The notes under the pieces are model-generated. The model saw only the letters and a program-made list of their open reading frames with translations, was not told where the DNA came from and made no database searches. A stretch of 64,000 bases of DNA from Anaerolineales bacterium (lineage in GTDB: Bacteria; Chloroflexota; Anaerolineae; Anaerolineales; Villigracilaceae), in the NCBI GenBank assembly GCA_016934715.1, contig JAFGSI010000004.1:211087-275086 (forward strand), in the 5' to 3' direction. The position numbers and the translations under genes are program-made. This document shows positions 41,568-51,188 of this stretch, one piece after another; within the stretch, counting starts at the first letter, position 1, and the number at the start of each line of letters is the position of its first letter.

Positions 41568-43496
41568 ATGAAACGTCTGATTTCTGTTGTGCTGTTGGCT
41601 GCGGTCATCCTGACCGCCTGTGGTTCGGCCGTCAGCGAGGCGCCGACCGAGACCCCCCTCTACCGCGATCCCGCCCAGCCGGTCGCGGCGCGCGTGGCCG
41701 ACCTGCTGGCCCGCATGACCCTGGAAGAGAAGATCGGCCAGATGACCCAGGTGGAGAAGAACAGCCTCCCGGTGGGTGCGGTGGCCGACTACTTCATTGG
41801 TTCGGTCCTGAGCGGAGGCGGGGGGTCTCCATCCTCGAACACGCCCGAAGGCTGGGCGGCGATGGTCGACGGTTTCCAGGAGCAGGCCCTGAGCACCCGT
41901 CTGGGGATCCCGATCCTGTATGGCGTCGACGCGGTTCATGGGCATGGCAACCTGGCCGGCGCGACGATCTTCCCTCACAATATCGGGCTGGGAGCCACGC
42001 GCAATCCGGACCTGGTGCGCCAGATCGGTCAGGCCACGGCCGAGGAGATGCTCGCCACCGGCATCCCCTGGAACTTCGGCCCGGTGGTGGCGGTGGTGCA
42101 GGATGTGCGCTGGGGCCGCACCTACGAGGGCTACAGCGAGGACACCGGTCTGGTGACCGAACTCTCGGTCGCTTATCTCGAAGGGTTGCAAACCCTGCCC
42201 TCCGGTTACGTGCCGGCGCCGGGCCAGACCTGCCTGGTGGCCGCCACGGCCAAGCACTACATCGGCGACGGCGGCACGCTTTTCGGCTCTGACAGCCCGA
42301 GCGGCTACCTGATCGATCAGGCCGACATGCAGGTCGACGAAGCCACCCTGCGGGCCCTGTACCTGCCGCCCTACCAGGCGGCTGTCGAGGCAGGCGCCCT
42401 GTCGGTGATGGTCTCCTTCAGCAGCTGGAACGGGACCCGCATGCATGCCAACCAGTACCTGATCACGGATGTGCTGAAGGGTGAACTTGGCTTTGAAGGC
42501 TTCGTGGTCAGCGACTGGGCCGGGATCGACCAGATCCCCGGGGATTATTATTCCGATGTGGTCACGTCCATCAATGCCGGCGTGGATATGGTCATGGTCC
42601 CGCAGGGCTTCCAGTTGTTCCTCTTCAGCCTGACCGCGGCGGTCGAGAACGGCGATGTCTCGATGGCGCGCATCGACGATGCCGTCAGCCGCATCCTGTG
42701 GGCGAAGTTCCTGCTTGGGTTGTTCGACCACCCCTACTCTGACCCGGCCTATCTCGCCACCGTCCGTTCCCCGGAACACCTTGCGCTGGCCCGCCAGGCG
42801 GTGCATGAATCGCTGGTCCTGCTCAAGAACGAGAATCAGGCCCTGCCGGTCGACCGCAACGCCGGTCTCATCCTGGTGGCCGGAGAGGGGGCCGACAACA
42901 CCGGCCTGCAGTCCGGCGGCTGGACCCTGGAGTGGCAGGGCGTCAGCAGCAGCCGCGTGGAGGGCTCGACGATCCTGGACGGGATCGAGGCCCTGGCCGG
43001 ACCAGAGAGCGAGGTGCATTACAACCGCTTCGGGCGTTTCGATACCCTGGAAGGGGTGATCGCCCCGGTCGGGATCGTGGTCGTATCCGAAAATCCTTAT
43101 GCGGAGGGAGTGGGGGATTCACCCGGCCTGCAGCTGTCTCAGACCGAGATCAACGCGATCGTCAACCTGCGCCCGCAGGTCGAAATCCTGATCGTCGTCA
43201 TCCTGTCGGGACGGCCGGTGATCATCACGGACCAATATCCCCTGGCCGATGCCTGGGTGGCTGCCTGGCTGCCCGGTTCAGAGGGCGCGGCCGTGGCGGA
43301 TGTGCTCTTCGGGGAGGTGCCCTTTACCGGCCGGCTGCCCTATACCTGGCCGCGCAGCAGTGCCCAACTTCCGCTCAATATCAACACCGTCGGGGAATTG
43401 CGCGGCTGCGATGGGCCGCTCTTCCCCTTCGGATACGGTCTGGGAGAGGCCGCCAGCGAACCGATCGAGTGGTTGGAGTGCCCGGCCATACCATGA
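41568..43496 (+). CDS. GH3 beta-glucosidase, lipoprotein
   Basis: 642 residues. Lipobox L-T-A-C18 after a short signal, so it is anchored outside the membrane. GH3 N-terminal barrel with K-I-G-Q-M, G-I-P-I-L-Y-G-V-D-A-V-H-G, K-H-Y-I-G-D-G-G-T and the nucleophile Asp in F-V-V-S-D-W-A-G-I, then the second domain with L-L-K-N-E-N and ending F-P-F-G-Y-G-L. It probably shortens beta-glucan oligomers at the surface. It lies 24 bp after the cellobiose phosphorylase gene. Confidence 0.92.
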   Translation: MKRLISVVLLAAVILTACGSAVSEAPTETPLYRDPAQPVAARVADLLARMTLEEKIGQMTQVEKNSLPVGAVADYFIGSVLSGGGGSPSSNTPEGWAAMVDGFQEQALSTRLGIPILYGVDAVHGHGNLAGATIFPHNIGLGATRNPDLVRQIGQATAEEMLATGIPWNFGPVVAVVQDVRWGRTYEGYSEDTGLVTELSVAYLEGLQTLPSGYVPAPGQTCLVAATAKHYIGDGGTLFGSDSPSGYLIDQADMQVDEATLRALYLPPYQAAVEAGALSVMVSFSSWNGTRMHANQYLITDVLKGELGFEGFVVSDWAGIDQIPGDYYSDVVTSINAGVDMVMVPQGFQLFLFSLTAAVENGDVSMARIDDAVSRILWAKFLLGLFDHPYSDPAYLATVRSPEHLALARQAVHESLVLLKNENQALPVDRNAGLILVAGEGADNTGLQSGGWTLEWQGVSSSRVEGSTILDGIEALAGPESEVHYNRFGRFDTLEGVIAPVGIVVVSENPYAEGVGDSPGLQLSQTEINAIVNLRPQVEILIVVILSGRPVIITDQYPLADAWVAAWLPGSEGAAVADVLFGEVPFTGRLPYTWPRSSAQLPLNINTVGELRGCDGPLFPFGYGLGEAASEPIEWLECPAIP

Positions 43497-43620
43497 TCCT
43501 GGCTTCCTGGACACCGGCAATCCGGACGGGTCATTTTTGCGTGCCTGTCCCGGATCCAGGCCATGCTGCGCAGATCCCGGCGCGCAAACCGGCATTCGAA
43601 AAAACATGTCAAAAAGCCTA

Positions 43621-43648
43621 TGGACAGGGGAATATTCTATGGGATAAT
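43621..43648 (+). promoter_or_regulatory. Possible internal promoter for the second GH94 gene
   Basis: TGGACA (43621-43626), a 16-bp spacer and GATAAT (43643-43648), 36 bp before the ATG at 43684. The 187-bp gap after the GH3 gene favours a separate start. Confidence 0.45.
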
Positions 43649-43683
43649 ACCTAGCACGATTCCAGTTGCAGATGAGGTGAAGG

Positions 43684-46095
43684 ATGCAGTACGGTCACTT
43701 TGAACCCGCCAGCAGGGAATATGTCATTACCGACCCGCGCACACCGGTCAAGTGGATCAACTACATTGGTTCGCTGAACTTTGGTGGCTTCGTGGATCAC
43801 ACCGGTGGGGCGCTGATCTGCAAGAACGATCCGACCTTCAACCGCATCACCAAGTACCTGCAACAGATGCCGGCTTCTGATTGCAAGGGGGAGACCCTTT
43901 ACCTGCGCATCAACCAGGGCCGCGACCGGATCGTCTTCTCGCCGTTCTACGTTCCCACGCTGGATTCCTTCGACAAATATGAGTGCCATGTAGGATTGGG
44001 GTACACGCGCATCGTCTCCGAATTCTACGGACTGCGGACCGATGTGACCATCTTCGTGCCGCTGGGCGAGAATCGCGAGGTGCGCGACATCCGCATCACC
44101 AACATTTCCAACCGTACGCTGGACGTGGACGCCATCCCGGTGGTCGAATACACCCATCCGCATGCCCTGCAGCAGTTCACCAACGCCGATTGGATCCCGC
44201 AGACGATGCAGAGCAAGGCGGTGGCCGAGTCCGGCGGATTGCGGGTCCTGATCCAGTACCCGTTCATGTACCGGGATCTGCGGGTCAATTATTTCACCTC
44301 CAACCATCCGGCCTCGTCCTTTGAGACCGTGCGGGCCCGGTTTCTCGGCAATCACGAGTACGGGACCTGGGCCAATCCGCTCAGCCTGCGGCAGGCCGAG
44401 CTGGGGAACTCGGAGGCCCTGCGGGGTGACAACATCGCGGCCCTGCTGCACCACCTGGGCAAGATCCGGCCGGGCAAGAGTGTGCGCCTGATCACCCAGC
44501 TCGGGCAGGAACCCAACCTGGAGGCGGCCCGCAACGGGATCGAGCGCTACCGCCGCACCGAGGCGGTGGACGCCGCCCTGGTTGAGCTGGCTTCCTTCTG
44601 GGATCGTTACCTGGCCGTGCTGCAGGTCGAGACGGTCGACGAGCAGATGAACACCATGCTCAACGTGCACAATCCATACCAGTGTTACATCAACAAGACC
44701 TGGTCGCGCTACCTCTCGTATTATCAGCTTGGCCTGGGGTCGCGCGGGATCGGCATCCGCGATGGCTCCCAGGACGTGATGGCGATCGTTGCGGCAGCGC
44801 CCGAGGAGTCCAAGACCTTCCTGCGTCAGCTGTTTTCGATGCAGCGTCGCGATGGGTCGGCGTATCACCAGTTCAATCCGATGAGCCTGGAGGCCAGCGA
44901 GGGCGATTCCCTCGAACGGGAGGACCGCCCGCATTACTACAGCGACGATCACCTCTGGTTGATCCTGGCGCTCACCGCCTACCTCAAGGAGACCGCCGAC
45001 CTGGCCTTCCTGTCCGAGCCGGTTCCTTTTTACGACCGGGACAAGAAGGGCAAGCCGATCGAGAGCGCCCCGGTAATGGAACATCTCAAGCGGGCCCTGG
45101 AGTTTACCCGCAAGGACGTTGGCACGCATGGATTGCCGCTGCTGGGTTTCGCCGACTGGAATGATACGGTCAACCTGCCGGTGGGGGCGGAGTCGCTCTT
45201 CACCGCCAATTTGTACGGCAAGGCGCTTATGGAGATGATCGCCCTGTTGCAGCATCTCGGCGATACCGAGAATATCTCGGACCATCTGCTGGCCTACAAC
45301 GAGATGCGTGTCAAGGTCGAGCAGCAGGCCTGGGACGGCGACTGGTACGTCCGCTATTTCAACGCCGATGGCAAGCCGCTCGGGTCGCGGCGGAATCCGC
45401 ATGGGATGATCTACGTCAACGCCCAGACCTGGCCGGTTATCTCGGGTATCGCCTCCAAGGCGCGCGGGGAAAAGGCGATGGATTCGGTCGAGAAAAACCT
45501 CAATACGCGCTTCGGGATCAAGCTCAGCACACCGGGTTTCGACGGCTTCGACGGAAAGATCGGCGGCATTTCCACCTATCCGCCGGGAGCCAAGGAAAAC
45601 GGCGGGATCTTCTTGCATACCAACCCGTGGGCGATGATCGCCGAGGCGATCCTGGGCCGCGGTGATCAGGCCTATCGGTATTATCACCAGATCAACCCGG
45701 CGGCGAGAAACGACATGATCGAAACCTACGAGTGCGAACCTTACGTGTACCCGCAGAACATCCTGGGCGACGAACATCCCCAGTTCGGGCTGGCGCGCAA
45801 CTCCTGGCTGACGGGGACGGCCTCCTGGTGCTACCAGGCCGCCACCCAGTGGATCCTGGGGGTCCGCCCGGACTATGATGGCCTGCGGATCGACCCGTGT
45901 ATCCCGGAGTCCTGGGACAGGTTCACGGTGACGCGCCGCTTCCGCGGTCACACCTTCCGGATCGAGGTCCATAACCCGAAACGGGTCAACAAGGGGGTCA
46001 CGCAGGTGATCCTCGATGGCGGCAAGATCCATGACAATCTCATCCCGGTCGGGCTGCGCGGTACCGAGCACCTGGTCGAGGTCTGGTTGGGTTGA
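43684..46095 (+). CDS. GH94 family glycoside phosphorylase (second copy)
   Basis: 803 residues, no signal. Overall GH94 organisation: G-H-F-E start, I-R-D-G-S-Q-D-V-M-A, the donor Asp in F-A-D-W-N-D-T-V-N-L, then H-T-N-P-W-A-M-I and S-W-L-T-G-T-A. It is clearly divergent from the copy at 39102 (D-W-N-D-T-V-N-L-P in place of D-W-N-D-C-L-N-L-N), so a different acceptor such as a longer cellodextrin, laminaribiose or cellobionate is likely. Which one cannot be decided from the sequence. A cupin gene follows after 21 bp. Confidence 0.85.
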   Translation: MQYGHFEPASREYVITDPRTPVKWINYIGSLNFGGFVDHTGGALICKNDPTFNRITKYLQQMPASDCKGETLYLRINQGRDRIVFSPFYVPTLDSFDKYECHVGLGYTRIVSEFYGLRTDVTIFVPLGENREVRDIRITNISNRTLDVDAIPVVEYTHPHALQQFTNADWIPQTMQSKAVAESGGLRVLIQYPFMYRDLRVNYFTSNHPASSFETVRARFLGNHEYGTWANPLSLRQAELGNSEALRGDNIAALLHHLGKIRPGKSVRLITQLGQEPNLEAARNGIERYRRTEAVDAALVELASFWDRYLAVLQVETVDEQMNTMLNVHNPYQCYINKTWSRYLSYYQLGLGSRGIGIRDGSQDVMAIVAAAPEESKTFLRQLFSMQRRDGSAYHQFNPMSLEASEGDSLEREDRPHYYSDDHLWLILALTAYLKETADLAFLSEPVPFYDRDKKGKPIESAPVMEHLKRALEFTRKDVGTHGLPLLGFADWNDTVNLPVGAESLFTANLYGKALMEMIALLQHLGDTENISDHLLAYNEMRVKVEQQAWDGDWYVRYFNADGKPLGSRRNPHGMIYVNAQTWPVISGIASKARGEKAMDSVEKNLNTRFGIKLSTPGFDGFDGKIGGISTYPPGAKENGGIFLHTNPWAMIAEAILGRGDQAYRYYHQINPAARNDMIETYECEPYVYPQNILGDEHPQFGLARNSWLTGTASWCYQAATQWILGVRPDYDGLRIDPCIPESWDRFTVTRRFRGHTFRIEVHNPKRVNKGVTQVILDGGKIHDNLIPVGLRGTEHLVEVWLG

Positions 46096-46116
46096 GCGCA
46101 GCCCGCCTGGAGACCC

Positions 46117-46548
46117 ATGGACGAACAACTGCTGGAAATTCGAACCTACTCGGGTGAAGGGTACCAACCGCTGGTGGATTATGGGGAATGGCGGGTGGCG
46201 ATCCTGAACTACCTGGATGGCATCCACCCGCAACGGGTCGAGACCTGCGAACGCCATGTCGAGACGGACGAGGTCTTTGTGCTCCTGCGCGGGCAGGCCG
46301 TCCTTTTCCTGGGGGAGGGGGAGCCGCAGGTGGAGGTGCTTCACTCGCAGGGGATGGACCCCGGCGTGATCTACAATATCAAGAAGAATGTCTGGCACAC
46401 GATCGTCATGAGCCGGGATGCCTCGGTGCTGATCGTCGAGAATCGGGATACCGGGAAGCAGAATTCGCAGTACTCGCCCTTGCAGCCCGAACACAAGCGC
46501 CTGATCCTGGAGACGGCCCGCCGCGCGCAGCTGGATGACGGGGATTGA
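46117..46548 (+). CDS. Cupin-fold protein of the GH94 cluster
   Basis: 143 residues. Single-domain cupin: C-E-R-H-V-E-T-D-E-V-F-V-L-L-R-G gives the first metal motif (His and Glu), and N-V-W-H-T-I-V-M-S gives the second His. Short spacing to the upstream GH94 gene and a GGAG site imply co-translation. Small cupins near sugar operons act as isomerases, epimerases or metal-binding accessory proteins; its reaction is unknown. Confidence 0.7.
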   Translation: MDEQLLEIRTYSGEGYQPLVDYGEWRVAILNYLDGIHPQRVETCERHVETDEVFVLLRGQAVLFLGEGEPQVEVLHSQGMDPGVIYNIKKNVWHTIVMSRDASVLIVENRDTGKQNSQYSPLQPEHKRLILETARRAQLDDGD

Positions 46549-46773
46549 TCCGCAGGCCCGGACCCTGGCCCGCTGCAGGCCTTGACTGCTTCTTGCAGAG
46601 ATAGCGGAACGGAAGTTGCCGCCAAGCAGGTGCTGGCAACGATCTCGGTCCGGAGATTCCCGCAGTACTCTGGAAAACCCCTGGATGCAACAATTCCATG
46701 GCTGATCCCCGCCCTTCCCGGCCAGTGTCCGGACGCCGTGGGCGGCGCCGGCGTCCCGGCAGGGCGCTCACGG

Positions 46774-46779
46774 TATAAT
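46774..46779 (+). promoter_or_regulatory. -10 box of hypF (leaderless)
   Basis: TATAAT ends 7 nt before ATG 46787. It overlaps an earlier in-frame ATG (46778), which would therefore not be transcribed. Confidence 0.6.
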
Positions 46780-46786
46780 GAACCCA

Positions 46787-49132
46787 ATGGCAGACAGACT
46801 CGGCGCACAGGTCCACATCACCGGCATCGTTCAGGGCGTCGGCTTCCGGCCGTTCGTCTACGGCCTGGCGGTGCGGTACGGCCTGGCCGGCTGGGTGCGC
46901 AACACCTCCGCCGGGGTGGACATCGCGGTGGACGGCACCCGGCCTGATGTGGAGACCTTCCTGCGCGCCCTGCAGGATGAACTTCCCCCGCTGGCCCGGA
47001 TCGATACGTTCGAGGATACCCGGAGCGCGCCGGGCGGGTTTGTCGGTTTTTCCATCCTTCATTCGGAGGCCGTGGCCGGGGCCTTCCAGCCGGTCTCGCC
47101 CGACGTGGCGACCTGTCCCGACTGCCTGGCCGAACTGGCCGACCCCTCCGACCGGCGGTTTCGCTACCCATTTATCAACTGCACCAATTGTGGGCCGCGC
47201 TTCACCATCATCACCGATGTCCCCTACGACCGGCCCAATACCAGCATGGCACCCTTCGCCCTGTGCCCCGATTGTGCCCGGGAATACCAGGATCCACTGG
47301 ACCGGCGCTTCCACGCCCAGCCGGTGGCCTGCCCGGTCTGCGGGCCGCAGGTCTGGCTGGAGGAAAGCGGGCTGCGATCAGCGGTCAGCAGGCCGCCGCT
47401 GAGGGGAGACGAGGCCATTCGGGCCGCCCAGCGCCTGCTGGCCGAGGGGCACATCCTGGCGGTCAAGGGACTGGGCGGCTTCCACCTGGCCTGCGATGCC
47501 GCCCAGCCTGCCGCGGTGACCGAACTGCGCCGTCGCAAGCTGCGCGTCGATAAGCCCTTTGCCCTGATGATGGCCGACCTGAAGGCGGTCGAGGAACACT
47601 GCTGGCTCAACGCAGCCGAGCGCGAACTGCTCTGCTCGCGCTCCCGCCCGATCGTTCTGCTGCAGCGCCGGCCCGATTCTTCGATCGCCGCGCAGGTTGC
47701 CCCGCGCCAGGACAGCCTGGGCGTGATGCTGCCCTACACACCGCTGCATGCCCTGCTGCTTGGCGGCAGCCCGCCTCCGGTCCTGGTGATGACCAGCGGC
47801 AACCTGTCGGAGGAGCCGATCGCCACGGACAACGCCGAGGCCTGCCAACGCCTGGCCTCCCTGGCCGATGCCTTCCTGCTGCACAATCGCGCGATCCGCA
47901 CGCGCTGTGATGATTCGGTGGTCAGGGTCGCCGAGCCGCCGGGTCAACCGACCGGCCGCTTTGCGAGCGGTGCGCGAACCTATTTCCTGCGTCGTTCGCG
48001 TGGGTATGCCCCTGATCCGATCCAGCTGCCTTTCGAGGTGCCGCCGATCCTGGCCTGCGGACCGGAGTTGAAGAACACCTTCTGCCTGACCCGCCAGCGG
48101 TACGCCTTTGTCAGCCAGCACATCGGCGACATGCAGAACTACGAGACCCTGCTCTCCTTCGAAGACGGCGTGCGTCACTTCGAGGCCCTGTTCCGCATCC
48201 ATCCCACGGCGGTCGCCGTCGACCTGCACCCCGACTACCTGGCCACCCGCTACGGGCACAAACGGGCTGAGGCCGAAGGGCTGTCTGTCGTGGCGGTTCA
48301 GCATCACCACGCCCACATCGCGGCCTGCATGGCTGACAACGGCCTGGACGGCTCACAGCCGGTCATCGGGCTGTCCTTCGACGGCACCGGCTACGGTTCC
48401 GACGGGGCCATCTGGGGCGGGGAGGTCCTGCTGGCCGACTACCGCGATTTCACCCGCCCCTTCCAGCTTGCCTATTTCCCGCTCCCCGGCGGCGATGCGG
48501 CCATCATGCGTCCTTCCCGCACAGCGTTGGCCCTGCTCTGGTCCTTGGGCCTGGAGTGGGAGGACTGGCTGCCGCCCTGCGCCGATGTATGTACCGAAGA
48601 CCGCTTGCGCCTGCGGATCCAGCTCGAGCGCGGCCTGAATGCGCCCCGGACCTCGAGCCTGGGCCGCCTGTTCGATGCCGCTGCGGCCCTGGCCGGGGTG
48701 CGCCAGCAGGTCAACTACGAGGCCCAGGCGGCGATCGAGTTCGAAGCCGCCGCCGACCCGCACGAGAGCGGCGCCTACCTCTTCGAGATCCGGGACGGGC
48801 TGATCGACCCCCGGCCGGTCATCGCAGCGCTGCTGGCCGACGTCCGGGCCGGGGAATCGATCCCGGTCGTTTCGGCTCGTTTCCACAACGGGCTGGCCGT
48901 CATGGCCCGCCAGGTCTGCGCGGCGCTGCGCCTGTCCTGCGGGGTGCAGGCCGTCGCCCTGAGCGGCGGCGTCTGGCAGAACATGCTCCTGCTGCGGCGC
49001 AGCGTGGATGGGCTGCGGTCCGACGGTTTCACGGTCCATATGCACCGCCAGGTGCCTGCCAATGACGGCGGGCTGGCCCTCGGCCAGGCGCTGGTGGCTG
49101 CCGCCCGGCTTCAGGAAGGAGGACTGGAATGA
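46787..49132 (+). CDS. hypF: Carbamoyltransferase HypF
   Basis: 781 residues. Makes the carbamoyl donor for the cyanide ligands of [NiFe]-hydrogenase, together with HypE. Domains in order: acylphosphatase (G-I-V-Q-G-V-G-F-R-P-F-V-Y), two zinc fingers (C-P-D-C, C-T-N-C-G-P-R, C-P-D-C, C-P-V-C-G-P), YrdC-like (K-G-L-G-G-F-H-L-A-C-D-A) and Kae1-like (Q-H-H-H-A-H-I-A-A, L-S-F-D-G-T-G-Y-G). All motifs look intact. No hypABCDE or hydrogenase gene is present in the window, which is unusual. ATG 46787 is chosen because the -10 box overlaps the earlier ATG. Confidence 0.95.
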   Translation: MADRLGAQVHITGIVQGVGFRPFVYGLAVRYGLAGWVRNTSAGVDIAVDGTRPDVETFLRALQDELPPLARIDTFEDTRSAPGGFVGFSILHSEAVAGAFQPVSPDVATCPDCLAELADPSDRRFRYPFINCTNCGPRFTIITDVPYDRPNTSMAPFALCPDCAREYQDPLDRRFHAQPVACPVCGPQVWLEESGLRSAVSRPPLRGDEAIRAAQRLLAEGHILAVKGLGGFHLACDAAQPAAVTELRRRKLRVDKPFALMMADLKAVEEHCWLNAAERELLCSRSRPIVLLQRRPDSSIAAQVAPRQDSLGVMLPYTPLHALLLGGSPPPVLVMTSGNLSEEPIATDNAEACQRLASLADAFLLHNRAIRTRCDDSVVRVAEPPGQPTGRFASGARTYFLRRSRGYAPDPIQLPFEVPPILACGPELKNTFCLTRQRYAFVSQHIGDMQNYETLLSFEDGVRHFEALFRIHPTAVAVDLHPDYLATRYGHKRAEAEGLSVVAVQHHHAHIAACMADNGLDGSQPVIGLSFDGTGYGSDGAIWGGEVLLADYRDFTRPFQLAYFPLPGGDAAIMRPSRTALALLWSLGLEWEDWLPPCADVCTEDRLRLRIQLERGLNAPRTSSLGRLFDAAAALAGVRQQVNYEAQAAIEFEAAADPHESGAYLFEIRDGLIDPRPVIAALLADVRAGESIPVVSARFHNGLAVMARQVCAALRLSCGVQAVALSGGVWQNMLLLRRSVDGLRSDGFTVHMHRQVPANDGGLALGQALVAAARLQEGGLE

Positions 49133-50172
49133 CGCGAAAATACTGGTTCTGGTTGAGCGTGGCTGCGCTGGCGGTGTTCTTTCTGACCCTGTTCGTCAGC
49201 GGGGTGATCTCCCTGTATGGCCGGATGACAGCGCCTCCGCCTGCGCCGACCGGGACCCTGGCCCTGTTCCCGACCGGCGGGACGCCCGTCCCGGTCCCCT
49301 CCGAGCCGGCCGCGACCATCTTTCCCGAATGGACCGCCACGCTGACGTCGACCGCCATCCCCACCGCGGTGGACATCCCGGGCAAGATCGTCTTCACCTG
49401 CCAGCTGGCCGGCGACCAGATCTGCCTGATGAACGCCGATGGTTCGAACCTGCGCCAGCTGACTTTCGACAATGTCAGGCACTGGTACCCCTCTCTGGCG
49501 CCGGACGGGAACTCGGTGGTCTACTCGGCTTACCGGGTCGACAATGTCTACGAAATTTACGAGGTCACATTGAACGGCACGATCACCCAGTTGAGCGACG
49601 GATGGGGCGTCCTGAAGGCGCCCGAGATCTCTCCCGACGGCACGCAGATCGTCTTCGGACGGGGCGACGCCAACGGCGGGGAGAGCATCTGGGTGATGGA
49701 TCGCGATGGGGGCAACCCGCGCCAGGTCTATGCGCCGGGCTGGGATCCGGTCTGGTCGCCGGACGGGGCCTCCATCCTGTTCGCTTCCATCGACCAGTAC
49801 GGGGCGATCCAGCTGTTCATTACCGACCTGGAGGGGCGCGGGGTCACGCAGGTCAGCAACTTGCGCGGGGCGCGCGGCCGCAACGACTGGTCTCCCGCGG
49901 GCATCCTGGCGACGTACGCCGGGCAGCCCGGCAGCCGCGAGATCTTCTTTATGAACGTCGACGGCTCGGATCCGCGGGAGGTCACTACCGGCGGTGACAA
50001 CGTGGCCCCCAGCTTTTCCCCGGACGGTGCCTGGATGACGTTCATGTCCTACCGCGACAATCCTGGCGACCCGTTGGGCTGCGAGATCTACGTGATGCGC
50101 CTGCTGGATGCGCTGGTGGTGAGATTGACGTATAATGGGTACTGTGATTGGCAACCCCGCTGGGGCCCCTGA
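49129..50172 (+). CDS. Membrane-anchored TolB/PD40 beta-propeller protein
   Basis: 347 residues. One N-terminal membrane helix (about 7-29), a Pro/Thr spacer, then about six PD40 blades with the repeating pattern S-P-D-G-x-x-I-V-F (for example S-L-A-P-D-G-N-S-V-V-Y-S, S-P-D-G-T-Q-I-V-F-G). Such propellers bind other proteins at the cell surface. It overlaps the hypF stop (ATGA), so the two are co-translated, though no functional link is obvious. A second PD40 protein lies at 60607. Confidence 0.85.
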   Translation: MTRKYWFWLSVAALAVFFLTLFVSGVISLYGRMTAPPPAPTGTLALFPTGGTPVPVPSEPAATIFPEWTATLTSTAIPTAVDIPGKIVFTCQLAGDQICLMNADGSNLRQLTFDNVRHWYPSLAPDGNSVVYSAYRVDNVYEIYEVTLNGTITQLSDGWGVLKAPEISPDGTQIVFGRGDANGGESIWVMDRDGGNPRQVYAPGWDPVWSPDGASILFASIDQYGAIQLFITDLEGRGVTQVSNLRGARGRNDWSPAGILATYAGQPGSREIFFMNVDGSDPREVTTGGDNVAPSFSPDGAWMTFMSYRDNPGDPLGCEIYVMRLLDALVVRLTYNGYCDWQPRWGP

Positions 50173-50183
50173 GAGGTGTGACC

Positions 50184-51158
50184 ATGGCGAAGATCCTGCT
50201 GGTCGAAGATGACACTTTTCTGCTCGACGTGATGCGCAACATCCTCGGAGAAGAGGGCTTCGAGGTCGTCCCGGCTGCCAACGGAAAACAGGCTCTCGAC
50301 CTGTTCGTCGCCTTTAAGCCGGACCTGATCGTCTCGGATATCATGATGCCGGAGATGGACGGCTTCGAACTGCTCGAGGCGGTCCGGGCCATCCCGGACG
50401 GGGTCACCGTCCCCTTCCTCTTTCTGAGCGCCCGCACGGAGCGAACCGATGTCACCCGGGCGCGCGGACTGGGGGTGGATGATTACCTGTTCAAACCCTT
50501 CGATGCCCCTGAACTGGTCAGTGCGGTCCAGGCGCGCCTCGACCGGCGGCGGGTCGTGGAACGTTTTGATACCCGCAGCGCCCACCTGCAGACCGTGATC
50601 ATGCTGGCCAATGTCATCGAAACCCGCGATCCCTACACGGCCGGGCACGTCGAGCGGGTGCGCAAACTGGCCCTCAACCTGGCTTTTGCCCTTGATTGGA
50701 AGCAGGAAGAGATCGCCGTCCTGGAATTCGGCTCCATCCTGCACGACATCGGCAAGATCATCGTGCCGCGCCAGGTGCTCAAGAAGACGGGTCCCCTGAG
50801 CGCCGAGGAATGGAAGTTGATGCGCCAGCATCCCGAGGCGGGCGCCAGGATGCTGGAAGGCGTTGACCACCTGCGGGCCGCGATTCCCTATGTCCTGTAT
50901 CACCACGAATGGTGGGACGGCGGTGGATACCCGTCCAGCCTGAAGGGCGAGCAGATCCCCCCGGAAGGCCGCCTGCTGGCCATTGTGGACGCCTTTGATG
51001 CCATGACCAGCAATCGTCCCTACCACAAATCGATGACTCCTGCAGCTGCAATGGAAGAGATCCATCGCAGCCGGGGAGTCTATTTCGATCCCCACATGGC
51101 CGATATTTTCCTGCACACCTACCGGACCGACCTGGATGTGGAAGGCCCGGTAGGATGA
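50184..51158 (+). CDS. Response regulator with HD-GYP c-di-GMP phosphodiesterase domain
   Basis: 324 residues. Receiver domain 1-120 with phosphoacceptor D52 (V-S-D-I-M-M-P-E-M-D-G) and K104 (L-F-K-P-F-D). HD-GYP domain from about 130: H-D at 187-188 (L-H-D-I-G-K), H-H-E-W-W-D-G-G-G-Y-P around 240-250, and D-A-F-D-A-M-T. All catalytic signatures are present, so it should degrade cyclic di-GMP under control of a sensor kinase, which is not in the window. ATG 50184 is chosen because the receiver starts there. Confidence 0.93.
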   Translation: MAKILLVEDDTFLLDVMRNILGEEGFEVVPAANGKQALDLFVAFKPDLIVSDIMMPEMDGFELLEAVRAIPDGVTVPFLFLSARTERTDVTRARGLGVDDYLFKPFDAPELVSAVQARLDRRRVVERFDTRSAHLQTVIMLANVIETRDPYTAGHVERVRKLALNLAFALDWKQEEIAVLEFGSILHDIGKIIVPRQVLKKTGPLSAEEWKLMRQHPEAGARMLEGVDHLRAAIPYVLYHHEWWDGGGYPSSLKGEQIPPEGRLLAIVDAFDAMTSNRPYHKSMTPAAAMEEIHRSRGVYFDPHMADIFLHTYRTDLDVEGPVG

Positions 51159-51163
51159 GGAAC

Positions 51164-51187
51164 AAGACCCCGCCCCAACGGGGTCTT
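51164..51187. terminator. Bidirectional hairpin between convergent genes
   Basis: AAGACCCCG (51164-51172) pairs with CGGGGTCTT (51179-51187), 6-nt loop, placed between the HD-GYP stop and the smpB stop. T runs are short on both sides. Confidence 0.75.
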
Positions 51188-51188
51188 C

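Noticed and set aside
40341..43019. 892-codon open frame on the minus strand
   Set aside because: Antisense to the cellobiose phosphorylase and GH3 genes.
43651..46494. 947-codon open frame on the minus strand
   Set aside because: Antisense to the second GH94 gene, whose motifs are unambiguous.
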